Assembly: GCA_009746045.1 (NCBI GenBank)
Contig: RPFO01000448.1
Location: 2,752,882 to 2,816,881, forward strand
Source of the DNA: Mesostigma viride
Taxonomy: Eukaryota; Streptophyta; Mesostigmatophyceae; Mesostigmatales; Mesostigmataceae
Reading direction: 5' to 3'
Length of the DNA: 64,000 nucleotides
The position numbers and the translations under genes are program-made. A model generated the notes under the pieces. That model was not told the origin of the DNA. It did not search any database and saw nothing but the letters and a program-made list of their open reading frames with translations. Positions 45,437-54,305 of this stretch are shown here, piece after piece. Position 1 is the first letter of the stretch. Every line of letters begins with the position of its first letter.

Positions 45437-46530
45437 GCCAGGCCTTTTAAGGTAGGATACATCATGGTGGTGCACGTGCACTTTGTGCACCCAGAGCAGG
45501 TGTAGCTTACACCCTGCCCTTGCAGGCAGTAGCCCAGAATGTATTAAAAACCTGTTAAAAGACATATGCCCCATCTCAGGGATATGTGCTACATGTACTC
45601 CCTACGGAGATATATGTTCCAATTGATTAATGCATTGCCCAAGCGCCGGCCCACGCGCCAGTGCCTGTTTGGGCAAGCCCCCCCCCCCGCCCCAGGAGGA
45701 AGGGGCGCCTTACTGAATTATAGAGTACGGAGTTATAGGATTTTTGTAGATTAGATTATAGAGTTAGCTTAGCGCTAGTTTTTCGCGGCTCGGTGATCCC
45801 ACCCACCCCCATCAGCCATGGAATGCGTGCTACATGATCTCCCACGGAGTCAAGTTATATAATTTAATTCAATATTTTAATGATAAATAATCAATTATGG
45901 TTATAACATACAAATATATGGATGACTGTAGGTGTAAGTTGGCGATGCCATGGTAACCGGAGACGTCCGTCCTATAGTCAGCAAAATTGGTGCGAGAGGT
46001 CCCCAGTTCGATTCCGGTCGGATTCATTTGCAGATCGCGTTTTCCGCGTTTTCCGCGGCCTGGCACTGAACGCAAAGGTTTTCACCTTTGCGGAGTGTCT
46101 GATCAGAATATAGTTGGACAATTTACTATCGGTTTCCTTGCAGTGGTATTCAAAAGGCATTATCAGAATCATGGATTAAGTACAACCTGCTAACACTTGA
46201 TACTATCACCTGGTTGACACAAGCAGTTTGACAATGCCTGGTCCTTTGGTCCCAACGTAATCACAATCAGCAGTGTGAGTGCCCATTGATCGTATTATAT
46301 ACCCTAGACCAAAAATAATTGATCATCAGCACTTGTGGGCTTAAACACCACCATGTTGATGAATCTACCCATCCCAAGAGCCCGGCTAACTGCCACGCGA
46401 TCCATGCCAGACCCCCACTACCTTGCCATAGGAAGGCCCAATAGAAGGATTCGTCCCCAAACATTAAGGTGAATTATTCGATGGGGACCAGGGGCATGGA
46501 CCACAGCTGCCCGCACGGCCCCGACCGCCC
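45437..46530. other. Repeat-derived intergenic DNA
   Basis: 45480-45615 is another LINE 3' tail copy (CAGAATGTATTAAAAACCTG, GATATGTGCTACATGTACTC). 45805-45870 is an inverted tail (GCTACATGATCTCCCACGG). 45998-46020 holds a B-box-like AGTTCGATTCCGG within a tRNA-derived-looking stretch (about 45930-46025), perhaps a SINE. No gene. Confidence 0.45.
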
Positions 46531-46531
46531 C

Positions 46532-49500
46532 TCAGCTGCCCTGCAAACACAGAATGTTGTTCGCCATGGCCATCCTATACAGGAACCGCTCCAACTCAAG
46601 CCCGTGCGCCTCGCTGGCCGACCACTCCTCCCCCCCATCCTCCTCCACCCCAAACCCGTACAAGTCCACCCGCGTGCACAGCTCCGACTGGACCAACGCA
46701 AGCGCAGCTGAGAACCCAGGGCTCGCCTGCAGGGTCCCCTGGAAGATCACGTCCGTGTCGGCCGTGGCCACGGGGACCTCGTACTTGGCCAGCTTCTGGT
46801 ACAGCTCCGCGTAGTTCAGCGACCGCGTGATCGCCTGCAGCGAGAGGAAGGGGACGGGGGGCAGCTCCCCCCGCCCGGCTGCGTACCGCGCCGCAAACGG
46901 GGCGTCAAACTTAAGCGTGCCCAGCGGCATGCGCTGCTGCTTCCCGCCGCTATATAAATAGAACCGCGATGGTGGCACGTAGCGCTCAGGGGGGCCGAAC
47001 TGGGCCGTCGGCCACTCCGCCGTCTCCGGCGACGGCAGCTCCGTGACAAACTGGACCGACATCCTCGAACCGGCCCACGGCTCATGCCCAGGCGCCGGCA
47101 TCGGGCCGACCCGGATCACCGTGTCGTGGGCGTCGATCTCAGCGCCCTGGCGGGAGCCAGGGACCCCCCGCACGACCGCACACGTCCCAAGCGAACGCGA
47201 GCTGAGGTCGACCCCGTGGTAGCCCGCGCCTAGCTCCCCACATGCGCGCCGCGTGGCCTCGCACGACATGCTTCCTTCACCGGTATACCCGCCGGGACGG
47301 AGCAACAGATAGGCCGATCTAAGGTCCCCCTCGGTCATACCCTTGGGCTCAAAGGACCGCTGGCTGACGCGCCGCCCGGCCACAGAGGTGCGCCTCGAGC
47401 GGCGGCCGAACGCGCGCGCATCATTGAGTGATTTGGGCTGGGAGAGCTTCTGCTGTGGGCTGAACAGCCCCTCGCCCCCCCTACTTGACGGGGCAACATC
47501 GTCGGGGGCATGATGCTCAGGCAGGTCCATCAGCCAGCTGTGCTCCCGGTTGGGCACGCCGACCACCTCCGGCACATGGTGGTCCCCGAAGAAACTGGCA
47601 GCCGCCACGTCTGCCGCCGAACCATCCGCCGCCGCAAAGGAGTCCAATGGGACCACCCTAGGAGTATCCAACCCAACCCCTCCCGAGGGGGCAACATAGC
47701 CGCCACCGCCACTGCTGCCACTGTCGCCACTGCCGCCACCGCCGCCGGTGCTGCTGATGGTCATCGTGATGCTGGGGCTGGTGGTGCTTGTGGCAGGCAC
47801 AGGGAATGTTGCCGCGACAGAGGGGGTGTTGACGATGGGCGGCGCTATGGTGGGGGGAATTACAATCTCGGGTTGTGTGGGAATTGCCTCTGCTGTAGGG
47901 GTTACCGCTACAGTGACCACTGGGGTGCTGGCCTGCGACGGCTGGGTAGCAGCCCCCTTATTTTGGTCTCGATCGCTACCGGCCATCCCACTACTGTCAT
48001 TATCATCACTTCCCTCCTCTCCCTCCTCTTCCTCCTCCTCCTCCCTCCCTGCGACGGAGTGGATCGCCGCGGCTTGCGGCACCGCTTTCGGGCCGCCGCC
48101 ACCACCCCTGCCGACCCCAAACTTCTTACGCAGTCCCGACCCAGGGACATGCTTTGAGAGCCGATCCATGAGACCCCCCGCAACGCCTAGGGCCCCCCCC
48201 CCACTTTCCCCTCCACCCCTACCTGCATCCGCTGCCGTGGGTGGGCTCTTGAGCCAGTTCCCAAACACGCCCAATAACTTACGGCTCCGATATAGATTCA
48301 CCTCGCCCACATCGGCCCCCTCACCGGCGGGCGCGGCCTCTCCCCCAAGCCGGTCAATGATGCCATTTACCGCTTCCAGCATCGCCTGCAAATGCTCTGA
48401 CGAGTCATCCCCGCCACTGGCACCCGCCCCGGGGGACCCAAGCACCTGCATCAATGACGCGAGCGATGCCGCCCCTCCTACTGATGCCGCTGCTGATGCT
48501 GGCATCTGCCCCATTCCGCCCATTCCACCCATTCCGCCCATTCCGCCCATTCCGCCCATTCCGCCCATTCCGCCCATTCCGCCCATTCCGCCCATTCCGC
48601 CCATTCTGCCCATTCCGCCCATTTCGCTCATTCCGCCCATTCCGCCCATTTCGCCCACACCGCCCTGGCTCCCCCCAAGGCCACCCAGGCCAGCCCACAC
48701 ACTGCCCTGGACCCCGCCAGCACCACCCTGATTCCCCCCCGCGCCGCCCGGGCCTTCCCCCGCGCCCCCCTGGCCCACCCCCGCGCCATCCCATGCCAGA
48801 CCACCCTGCGCCACGACCGGGCTGCTCTGGCCTCCGGAACCCTCGCCCTCGCCCTTGCCCGCACCCTCGCACACCGTCCGAATGACGCACATGCGCGGCA
48901 CACTGAACTGGGTATCGCTCAACACCACCCCGACCATCGTGTTGGACACGATCCCGGGGGGGGGGATGACCACGCGGCAGGTGGTCGGGAGCTGGTAGCC
49001 ACCCCCACCGGCGCCTGGCCCCCCACCCGTACTATCGCCACCACTACCACCCGTCGCAACCCCCGCGTCCTCGTACAGATCGGACGTGTCTTCGGCGTCG
49101 CTGTCCCAATCCTTGTCCAACGCGGCCTCGATGATGCCAGGGTCACCACCACCGTCCGCAACACCCTCACCGCCGCCCTTGACCCGGGCGGGCGGGTTAG
49201 AACCGCCGCTTGGGCCCCCGCCAGCCCCCGCGTCAGAAAACCCGGACGACTCCCACACGGGCGTGTCCGTGGTTATGGGGCTGCCCTGGGGGGCGCCCAG
49301 GGTCCCTGGCCGCGACACGCCCTCTGTAGACCGTGCGGCCTCCGCGGCAGGCACCACCGGCGACGGCCTGCCTTCCGACAGAGCAGATGATCTGACTTCC
49401 GATACAGCAGAGCCGACAGGGGTTGGCGCCGACAGGGGTTGGAAGGCACCCTGAGGTGGATTGGCAGCAGGGAGGTTGCCGGTGCCGCTCGCTGTGACAT

Positions 49501-52500
49501 TATTCCACCAGCCGTCAGCACCGGTGGGACCGACAGGGGTTGTAGCCACGTCTGCTGGCAAGGACCCTGCCGCCCCAACCTCGAGACTATACCCCGTCCC
49601 TGCCCACCCAAACGCTCCGTGCAGTGCCTGCTGCGATGCCTGTTGCGGCGCACCTGCGATGCCTGTTGCTGTACTTGAGGCGCCAGTTGCAGCCGCCCCC
49701 GGCATGGGACCACCCTGCACACCGCCCGGGCCACCCTGGCCGCCGCCCTGGCCTGGACCAAACACGTTCCCCTGCCCTTGCCCCGTTACCTGCCCCATGT
49801 CCAGCCTCACCCCGACCCCCTGGCCAAACCCGGCCTGGCCCACCCCCTGGCCCACCCCCTGCCCGCTCCTCAGCTGCTCCAGCTTCTCCTCCAGACCCTG
49901 CAGCCGCTCTCGCAGCATCGCCTCGCGCTGCTGGCTCAGCAGCTCCTTGGCCATGTCCGCCTGCTGGTGCTGCATAGACATCATCAGCAGCTGCCCCTGC
50001 AGGTGCTGCTGCGCAGCCAGGACGTCCGCACCCGGCCCCAGCCCCCCCAGGCCCCCCAGGCCCAGGCCTGCCTGCGGGTAAAACCCCAGACCGCCCAGGT
50101 TCGCCACCGGTTGCTGGTAAGGCCCCCCCTGCAACGCCCCTGGGAGGTACGCGCCCACCCCCGGCCCCGGCTGCTGCCCCGCGTTGGCGTTCACATTATG
50201 ACCACCGGAAATGCTGGCCCCCGCCAGTGCCGCCGACAGTGCCGCTTGCTTCTCCTTCTCAGCCCTCAACTGCTCCACGAGCGACGACATCTCGCGCACC
50301 AACGCTGCAGACTGCGCGTCCTGGGTCCCTGGTGCGCTTGGGGTCGCACCTGCCCCTCCCCCTCCCCCCGCCCCTACCGGTGGCATGCGATCTTTCTTCG
50401 CCCCCTGAGACCACGCCACCTCGCCCGGCTGGCCCGGCTCCATGACCTCCGACTCGTCCTGCACCAAGAACGGCTGCTGCAGCTGCTGTTGCTGTGGCTG
50501 CCCCATCCGGCTATTCGCCTTCTGGTTCCGGCTATTCGCAGGGTCCAGGTTTCTGTTCACGGCCTGGTTCTTGCTGTTCGTCCCCGCCTGCTCGTCCGCC
50601 TCCCACATCCGCTCTAACTGCTCCAAGCGGGCATCCGCCTCATCCTCCTGCGCCTGCTGCAACAACTCCAAAAGCTGCGCCACCTGCTCCTCCGACTGCG
50701 CGGTCGGCGTGACGCTCCCCCCCCTGCCCTCCCCCACCCCTTGCTGCTGCTGCATTAATGCTGACTGCCGCTTGGACATTTTCTTTTCGTCCTTGCCAAA
50801 ACCCACCCCCCTGTCGCGCAGAAGCTGCCGCTGCGTGGGCGCTGCGCCCCTGCCCGGCGACAGCAAGCTCGCCAGGTAACCCTGGAAATCATCCAGGGGG
50901 GTGGAGGACGCTGCGGCTCCCCCTGGCCCCCTGGCCCCCGTCAACCCAACCCCCCCCTCCATGGCCTGCCCCTTACTTCTCTGTTTGAACGCCGCGAAGT
51001 CGCGCAGGACCACGTCGGCCATCGCATCCATAGGCACATTGTCGCCCTTGCTGGCGGATGCCCCCGCTGCCAGCAACGTCTGCAGCACCGTCGGCAGCTG
51101 GACGGTGTCCACCTTTAATCCGCCTGAACGTTGTGTAGCACGCGCGCTCGTCGGCCCCACGACCAACGCCCCCTCGTCAACGGCCCCCGCAATTATATCC
51201 CCCGATCCCGCCATACCGTCATTATTTCTCACGGCATCGCGCACCGACCTTTTGCCTGCGGCCGTTTGGGCGAGGCCAACCCCGCCCGCCTCCCCCTGCA
51301 CCTGTGCGGCCACCTGCTCCAGCAGGCGCGTCACCTGGCCCTTTGCGCGGCGTGTCTTGGCCGCGAGCGCGCGCGCATCTCCCCGGTCCCCTGCCGACAT
51401 GATCACCGCCGCGCCGCCGCCGCCCGTCGATGCATGGCTGCCGTCACCCGCCACCCCCAGCACAGCTTGCCATCGGGCGCTGATGGGACTCCCCCCCTGC
51501 ACTGAAAGGGTCCCGTCCCCGCCACTGGTCACCACCGAGAAGGGCGAGTCATCATTGCCCCCCCCATCACTCACAACGTTGCCACCGGAATCCCCCCCAT
51601 CACTCACAACGTTGCCACCGGAATCTCCGCTCCCCCTAGGGGCGCCAGCATTTTTGTCCCCACTGCTGCTACTGCTGCTGCTGCCTCCCTGCTCGCTGCC
51701 TGCCCCCCTGTTGTTCTTACCGCTGCTGGCATCGGCACGGATCTCCATCGCCGCGAGCCGCTCCACGATCTTCTCCATCACGCTCGCCGCCACCTCCAGC
51801 TGCGACGCGAGCGAGGGAGGGCCCGCATCCTTGCTGCCGGAACCAGCCTCGTTGCCAGAATCCTGGGAAACCTCGCTGCTAGAGGTAGGATCTTGGCCAA
51901 CCTCTCGGCTAGAGGGAGCATCTTGGGTAGCCTCTCGGCTAGACCTTTTTCTACTGGCGGACGGGCGGTCCCGCGCGGGAGACTCGCTGGCATCAGAAGC
52001 AGGGCGGGCGCGGGCGCGGGCGGGCGAACCAGGGGGCGCGTCCTGGGTGGGAGTCCCTGACCGGGGGGCACGGGAGGCGCGGGAGGCATCTGACCGGGCA
52101 CGGGGCTGTACCTCGGGGTCATTGGGCCGCTCCAGCTGCGACGCGAGCAAGGGAGGGCCCGCATCCTCGCTGCCGGAACCAGCCTCGTTGCCAGAATCCT
52201 GGGAAACCTGGCTGCTAGAGGTAGGATCTTGGCCAACCTCGCGGCTAGAGGGAGCATCTTGGGTAGCCTCTCGGCTAGACCTTTTTCTACTGGCGGACGG
52301 GCGGTCCCGCGCGGGAGACTCGCTGGCATCAGAAGCAGGGCGGGCGCGGGCGCGGGCGGGCGAACCAGGGGGCGCGTCCTGGGTGGGAGTCCCTGACCGG
52401 GGGGCACGGGAGGCGCGGGAGGCATCTGACCGGGCACGGGGCTGTACCTCGGGGTCATTGGGCCGCTTAAACTCTGGCTCGGATGCCCGCCGGGCGCTGG

Positions 52501-53098
52501 CGTCGTGAACTCGCTGCTGCCGTCGTTGGAGGGCGGCTCGACCCTGGCCGGTCTCCTGGCCGTCCTCGACGTCCACGTCGAACACGGAGTCACGGATGCG
52601 GGTTGCCGAGGTCCGCCTGGCGGAGGGGGCTCGGCCGGTCTTGTCGGAAGAGTAGGGTTTCTTGCTAGTCGGCTTATTGGAGACTGTTTCTCTTGTAACG
52701 TCCCGGCCGCCATCTGGACGTGTCTGAGCCTGTCGGCTCGGCCGCGAGGGTCTCTCTCTCGGCGAGGGCGCCGAAACGTAGACGTCCTCTCCACCACTGT
52801 CTCGTTCTGCAGAGGTTATGGTGTATGGTATCTTCAGAGAAGCGTCGACTCCACTTCCTTGTCGGTTGCCCTTCCATTCGCTGGCAGGCCCTGACTTAAT
52901 CGTGACAAAGGCATTGCTGTCACCGGCAGAGCCTGCATTGGCAGAAGACTCGTCGACAGAGTCCGAAAATAGAAGAGGCTGCTCATCCCTGTCCACCTGG
53001 ACATAGCCGAACAGAATTTGCGGCAATGTACCAAGGATGAACAAAAGGTACAATGCACGCAATGCCGCAACTTGGCGATGGGTGCCCATTGAACTCAT
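46532..53098 (-). CDS. GT29-family sialyltransferase-like glycosyltransferase with giant N-terminal stem
   Basis: A single frame of 2,188 residues. Residues 13-35 (LRALYLLFILGTLPQILFGY) form a type II membrane anchor, as in Golgi glycosyltransferases. About 1,900 residues of low-complexity stem follow: Ser/Arg/Pro-rich with a 112-residue tandem duplication, Gln/Gly-rich, a coiled coil (LLELLQQAQEDEADARLEQL), and a Met-Gly-Gly repeat (about residues 1480-1530). The C-terminal 230 residues carry GT29 motifs: L (CAVVRGVPGSRQGAEIDAHD then TVIRVG), S (SPGFSAALALVQSELCTRVD then LYGF) and VS (H-x4-E in AHGLELERF). Animal GT29 enzymes move sialic acid from CMP-Neu5Ac; algal homologues may use Kdo-type or other CMP-sugars, so the donor is unknown. 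Motif S lacks the usual P-S/T-T/S-G. GC-rich, intronless. Confidence 0.88.
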   Translation of the reverse strand: MSSMGTHRQVAALRALYLLFILGTLPQILFGYVQVDRDEQPLLFSDSVDESSANAGSAGDSNAFVTIKSGPASEWKGNRQGSGVDASLKIPYTITSAERDSGGEDVYVSAPSPRERPSRPSRQAQTRPDGGRDVTRETVSNKPTSKKPYSSDKTGRAPSARRTSATRIRDSVFDVDVEDGQETGQGRAALQRRQQRVHDASARRASEPEFKRPNDPEVQPRARSDASRASRAPRSGTPTQDAPPGSPARARARPASDASESPARDRPSASRKRSSREATQDAPSSREVGQDPTSSSQVSQDSGNEAGSGSEDAGPPLLASQLERPNDPEVQPRARSDASRASRAPRSGTPTQDAPPGSPARARARPASDASESPARDRPSASRKRSSREATQDAPSSREVGQDPTSSSEVSQDSGNEAGSGSKDAGPPSLASQLEVAASVMEKIVERLAAMEIRADASSGKNNRGAGSEQGGSSSSSSSGDKNAGAPRGSGDSGGNVVSDGGDSGGNVVSDGGGNDDSPFSVVTSGGDGTLSVQGGSPISARWQAVLGVAGDGSHASTGGGGAAVIMSAGDRGDARALAAKTRRAKGQVTRLLEQVAAQVQGEAGGVGLAQTAAGKRSVRDAVRNNDGMAGSGDIIAGAVDEGALVVGPTSARATQRSGGLKVDTVQLPTVLQTLLAAGASASKGDNVPMDAMADVVLRDFAAFKQRSKGQAMEGGVGLTGARGPGGAAASSTPLDDFQGYLASLLSPGRGAAPTQRQLLRDRGVGFGKDEKKMSKRQSALMQQQQGVGEGRGGSVTPTAQSEEQVAQLLELLQQAQEDEADARLEQLERMWEADEQAGTNSKNQAVNRNLDPANSRNQKANSRMGQPQQQQLQQPFLVQDESEVMEPGQPGEVAWSQGAKKDRMPPVGAGGGGGAGATPSAPGTQDAQSAALVREMSSLVEQLRAEKEKQAALSAALAGASISGGHNVNANAGQQPGPGVGAYLPGALQGGPYQQPVANLGGLGFYPQAGLGLGGLGGLGPGADVLAAQQHLQGQLLMMSMQHQQADMAKELLSQQREAMLRERLQGLEEKLEQLRSGQGVGQGVGQAGFGQGVGVRLDMGQVTGQGQGNVFGPGQGGGQGGPGGVQGGPMPGAAATGASSTATGIAGAPQQASQQALHGAFGWAGTGYSLEVGAAGSLPADVATTPVGPTGADGWWNNVTASGTGNLPAANPPQGAFQPLSAPTPVGSAVSEVRSSALSEGRPSPVVPAAEAARSTEGVSRPGTLGAPQGSPITTDTPVWESSGFSDAGAGGGPSGGSNPPARVKGGGEGVADGGGDPGIIEAALDKDWDSDAEDTSDLYEDAGVATGGSGGDSTGGGPGAGGGGYQLPTTCRVVIPPPGIVSNTMVGVVLSDTQFSVPRMCVIRTVCEGAGKGEGEGSGGQSSPVVAQGGLAWDGAGVGQGGAGEGPGGAGGNQGGAGGVQGSVWAGLGGLGGSQGGVGEMGGMGGMSEMGGMGRMGGMGGMGGMGGMGGMGGMGGMGGMGGMGGMGQMPASAAASVGGAASLASLMQVLGSPGAGASGGDDSSEHLQAMLEAVNGIIDRLGGEAAPAGEGADVGEVNLYRSRKLLGVFGNWLKSPPTAADAGRGGGESGGGALGVAGGLMDRLSKHVPGSGLRKKFGVGRGGGGGPKAVPQAAAIHSVAGREEEEEEEGEEGSDDNDSSGMAGSDRDQNKGAATQPSQASTPVVTVAVTPTAEAIPTQPEIVIPPTIAPPIVNTPSVAATFPVPATSTTSPSITMTISSTGGGGGSGDSGSSGGGGYVAPSGGVGLDTPRVVPLDSFAAADGSAADVAAASFFGDHHVPEVVGVPNREHSWLMDLPEHHAPDDVAPSSRGGEGLFSPQQKLSQPKSLNDARAFGRRSRRTSVAGRRVSQRSFEPKGMTEGDLRSAYLLLRPGGYTGEGSMSCEATRRACGELGAGYHGVDLSSRSLGTCAVVRGVPGSRQGAEIDAHDTVIRVGPMPAPGHEPWAGSRMSVQFVTELPSPETAEWPTAQFGPPERYVPPSRFYLYSGGKQQRMPLGTLKFDAPFAARYAAGRGELPPVPFLSLQAITRSLNYAELYQKLAKYEVPVATADTDVIFQGTLQASPGFSAALALVQSELCTRVDLYGFGVEEDGGEEWSASEAHGLELERFLYRMAMANNILCLQGS
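48500..48655 (-). repeat. Met-Gly-Gly coding repeat in the GT29 gene
   Basis: Nine-base units (CCGCCCATT on the plus strand) repeated about 15 times encode GMGGMGGM with a few E, S, R and Q substitutions. Confidence 0.93.
51794..52465 (-). repeat. 336-bp in-frame tandem duplication in the GT29 gene
   Basis: 51794-52129 and 52130-52465 are almost identical, 112 codons each. Units start (minus strand) RPNDPEVQPRARSDASRASR. Differences such as AGCGAGGGAGG versus AGCAAGGGAGG are few, so the duplication is recent or homogenised. Confidence 0.95.
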
Positions 53099-54305
53099 TC
53101 ACATCTGGTCTTAACCTCCAACATGAGTACAAGCCGGATTCGGCTGTTTTCCATATGTCCAGCGGTTTAACTAAGACCGACCGGTCACTGTCATCATGTT
53201 CAGAAGCAACCACATCGCCAGCATCCATAGCCAGCGAACATCATTCTGTTGTCACCCTTCGCGGTGCAAATCTTGTGCGGCTTCATCAGCGAAATTTGAT
53301 CAGATTGCCGTCCGTTTGCTGACAGATCCAATCATACGGCAATTGCGAGTATCCTACGAAATTTGGTGACGGACGAAAGCTTTTCCCAAAGAATATTGGC
53401 AGGCCGTCCTCTCTACTATAGCTAAATCTGAAGGAAGCAGGTACGGCCCAGGACGAAACAGAAATGACTCTCGTGTAAGCGGAACCACCCACACTCTCGT
53501 GTTTACTGTATGATTCATGACCTCTGAATTCGGATCAATGACCCAGGGTCATAAAACCGCTACGTGCTTCCTTCGATGCAGCTAGGTGGCAAACGACAGT
53601 ATTCACTATTCAGGCCATGGACAGGCCCGTTTGACGTTGTAAAGTTGTAACTAGACTAGTAACAGGACTCGCACATATTTTATCCAACATCGTCCCAAGA
53701 AAACAAGGCTGTGACACAACTGCACACCCCTCACAACCGCAGAATTTTCACTGCGGCATTTTCAAAGGAAGAGTCTACCTGCTTTTGTTTTAAAGTGGCT
53801 TGGTCTTTGTAAAACCCGTCTGGCGATTTGTTTCCTCAGGGACTGTTGATCCGGATTACTTATTCAACTCGGTGATTGCTCCTTGGCTCAATTGATAGTG
53901 GTGCACCAAATTTATCACAGAAACGCTCCAAACTGGGCAGGTCGACGCGAGGCGTGTGATGGACTAGTCACTAACAGTGAATCTAAAGCGCTCGCAGCAT
54001 GGTTTCCTCACGCTTTACGGTTTGCGGCGCGGCCATAGTCGCAACAGTCGCGTGGAAGTGGCTGCGCAGAACGCGTCGAGACTTTGCGGGGCTTGACGGT
54101 AGGCATCCCGATCGAGTAGAGTCAAATGTTCTGCTCCTTCGAAGATTCTTGCACCGGGAGTGTCTTCGAAATGTAGAAACCCGGTCCTCACCTGGTGTCG
54201 TTAAGAGCTTGCATCTAGAAGGGACATTCGAGCTCTCTTGCTCCTTAGAATCCACCTTGTGTTCCTTGTAATTTTACCCACAACTACTGCCTTCCCGTTA
54301 CAGGA
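53099..54305. promoter_or_regulatory. Divergent intergenic region between GT29 and methyltransferase genes
   Basis: 1.2 kb between two divergently transcribed genes; must contain both promoters. A plus-strand frame 53999-54271 (MVSSRFTVCGAAIVATVAWK) ends before the acceptor-like TTACAG at 54297-54303 and could be an upstream exon of the methyltransferase; not proven. Confidence 0.4.

Noticed and set aside
45930-46025. Functional tRNA gene near 45.9-46.0 kb
   Set aside because: AGTTCGATTCCGG resembles a T-loop, but the T-stem pairs poorly and no complete cloverleaf was found; a SINE fragment is more likely.
47748-52508. Several 200-535 codon plus-strand frames opposite the GT29 gene
   Set aside because: Pro/Ser/Ala-rich antisense shadows of a GC-rich gene; the minus-strand frame carries recognisable GT29 motifs.
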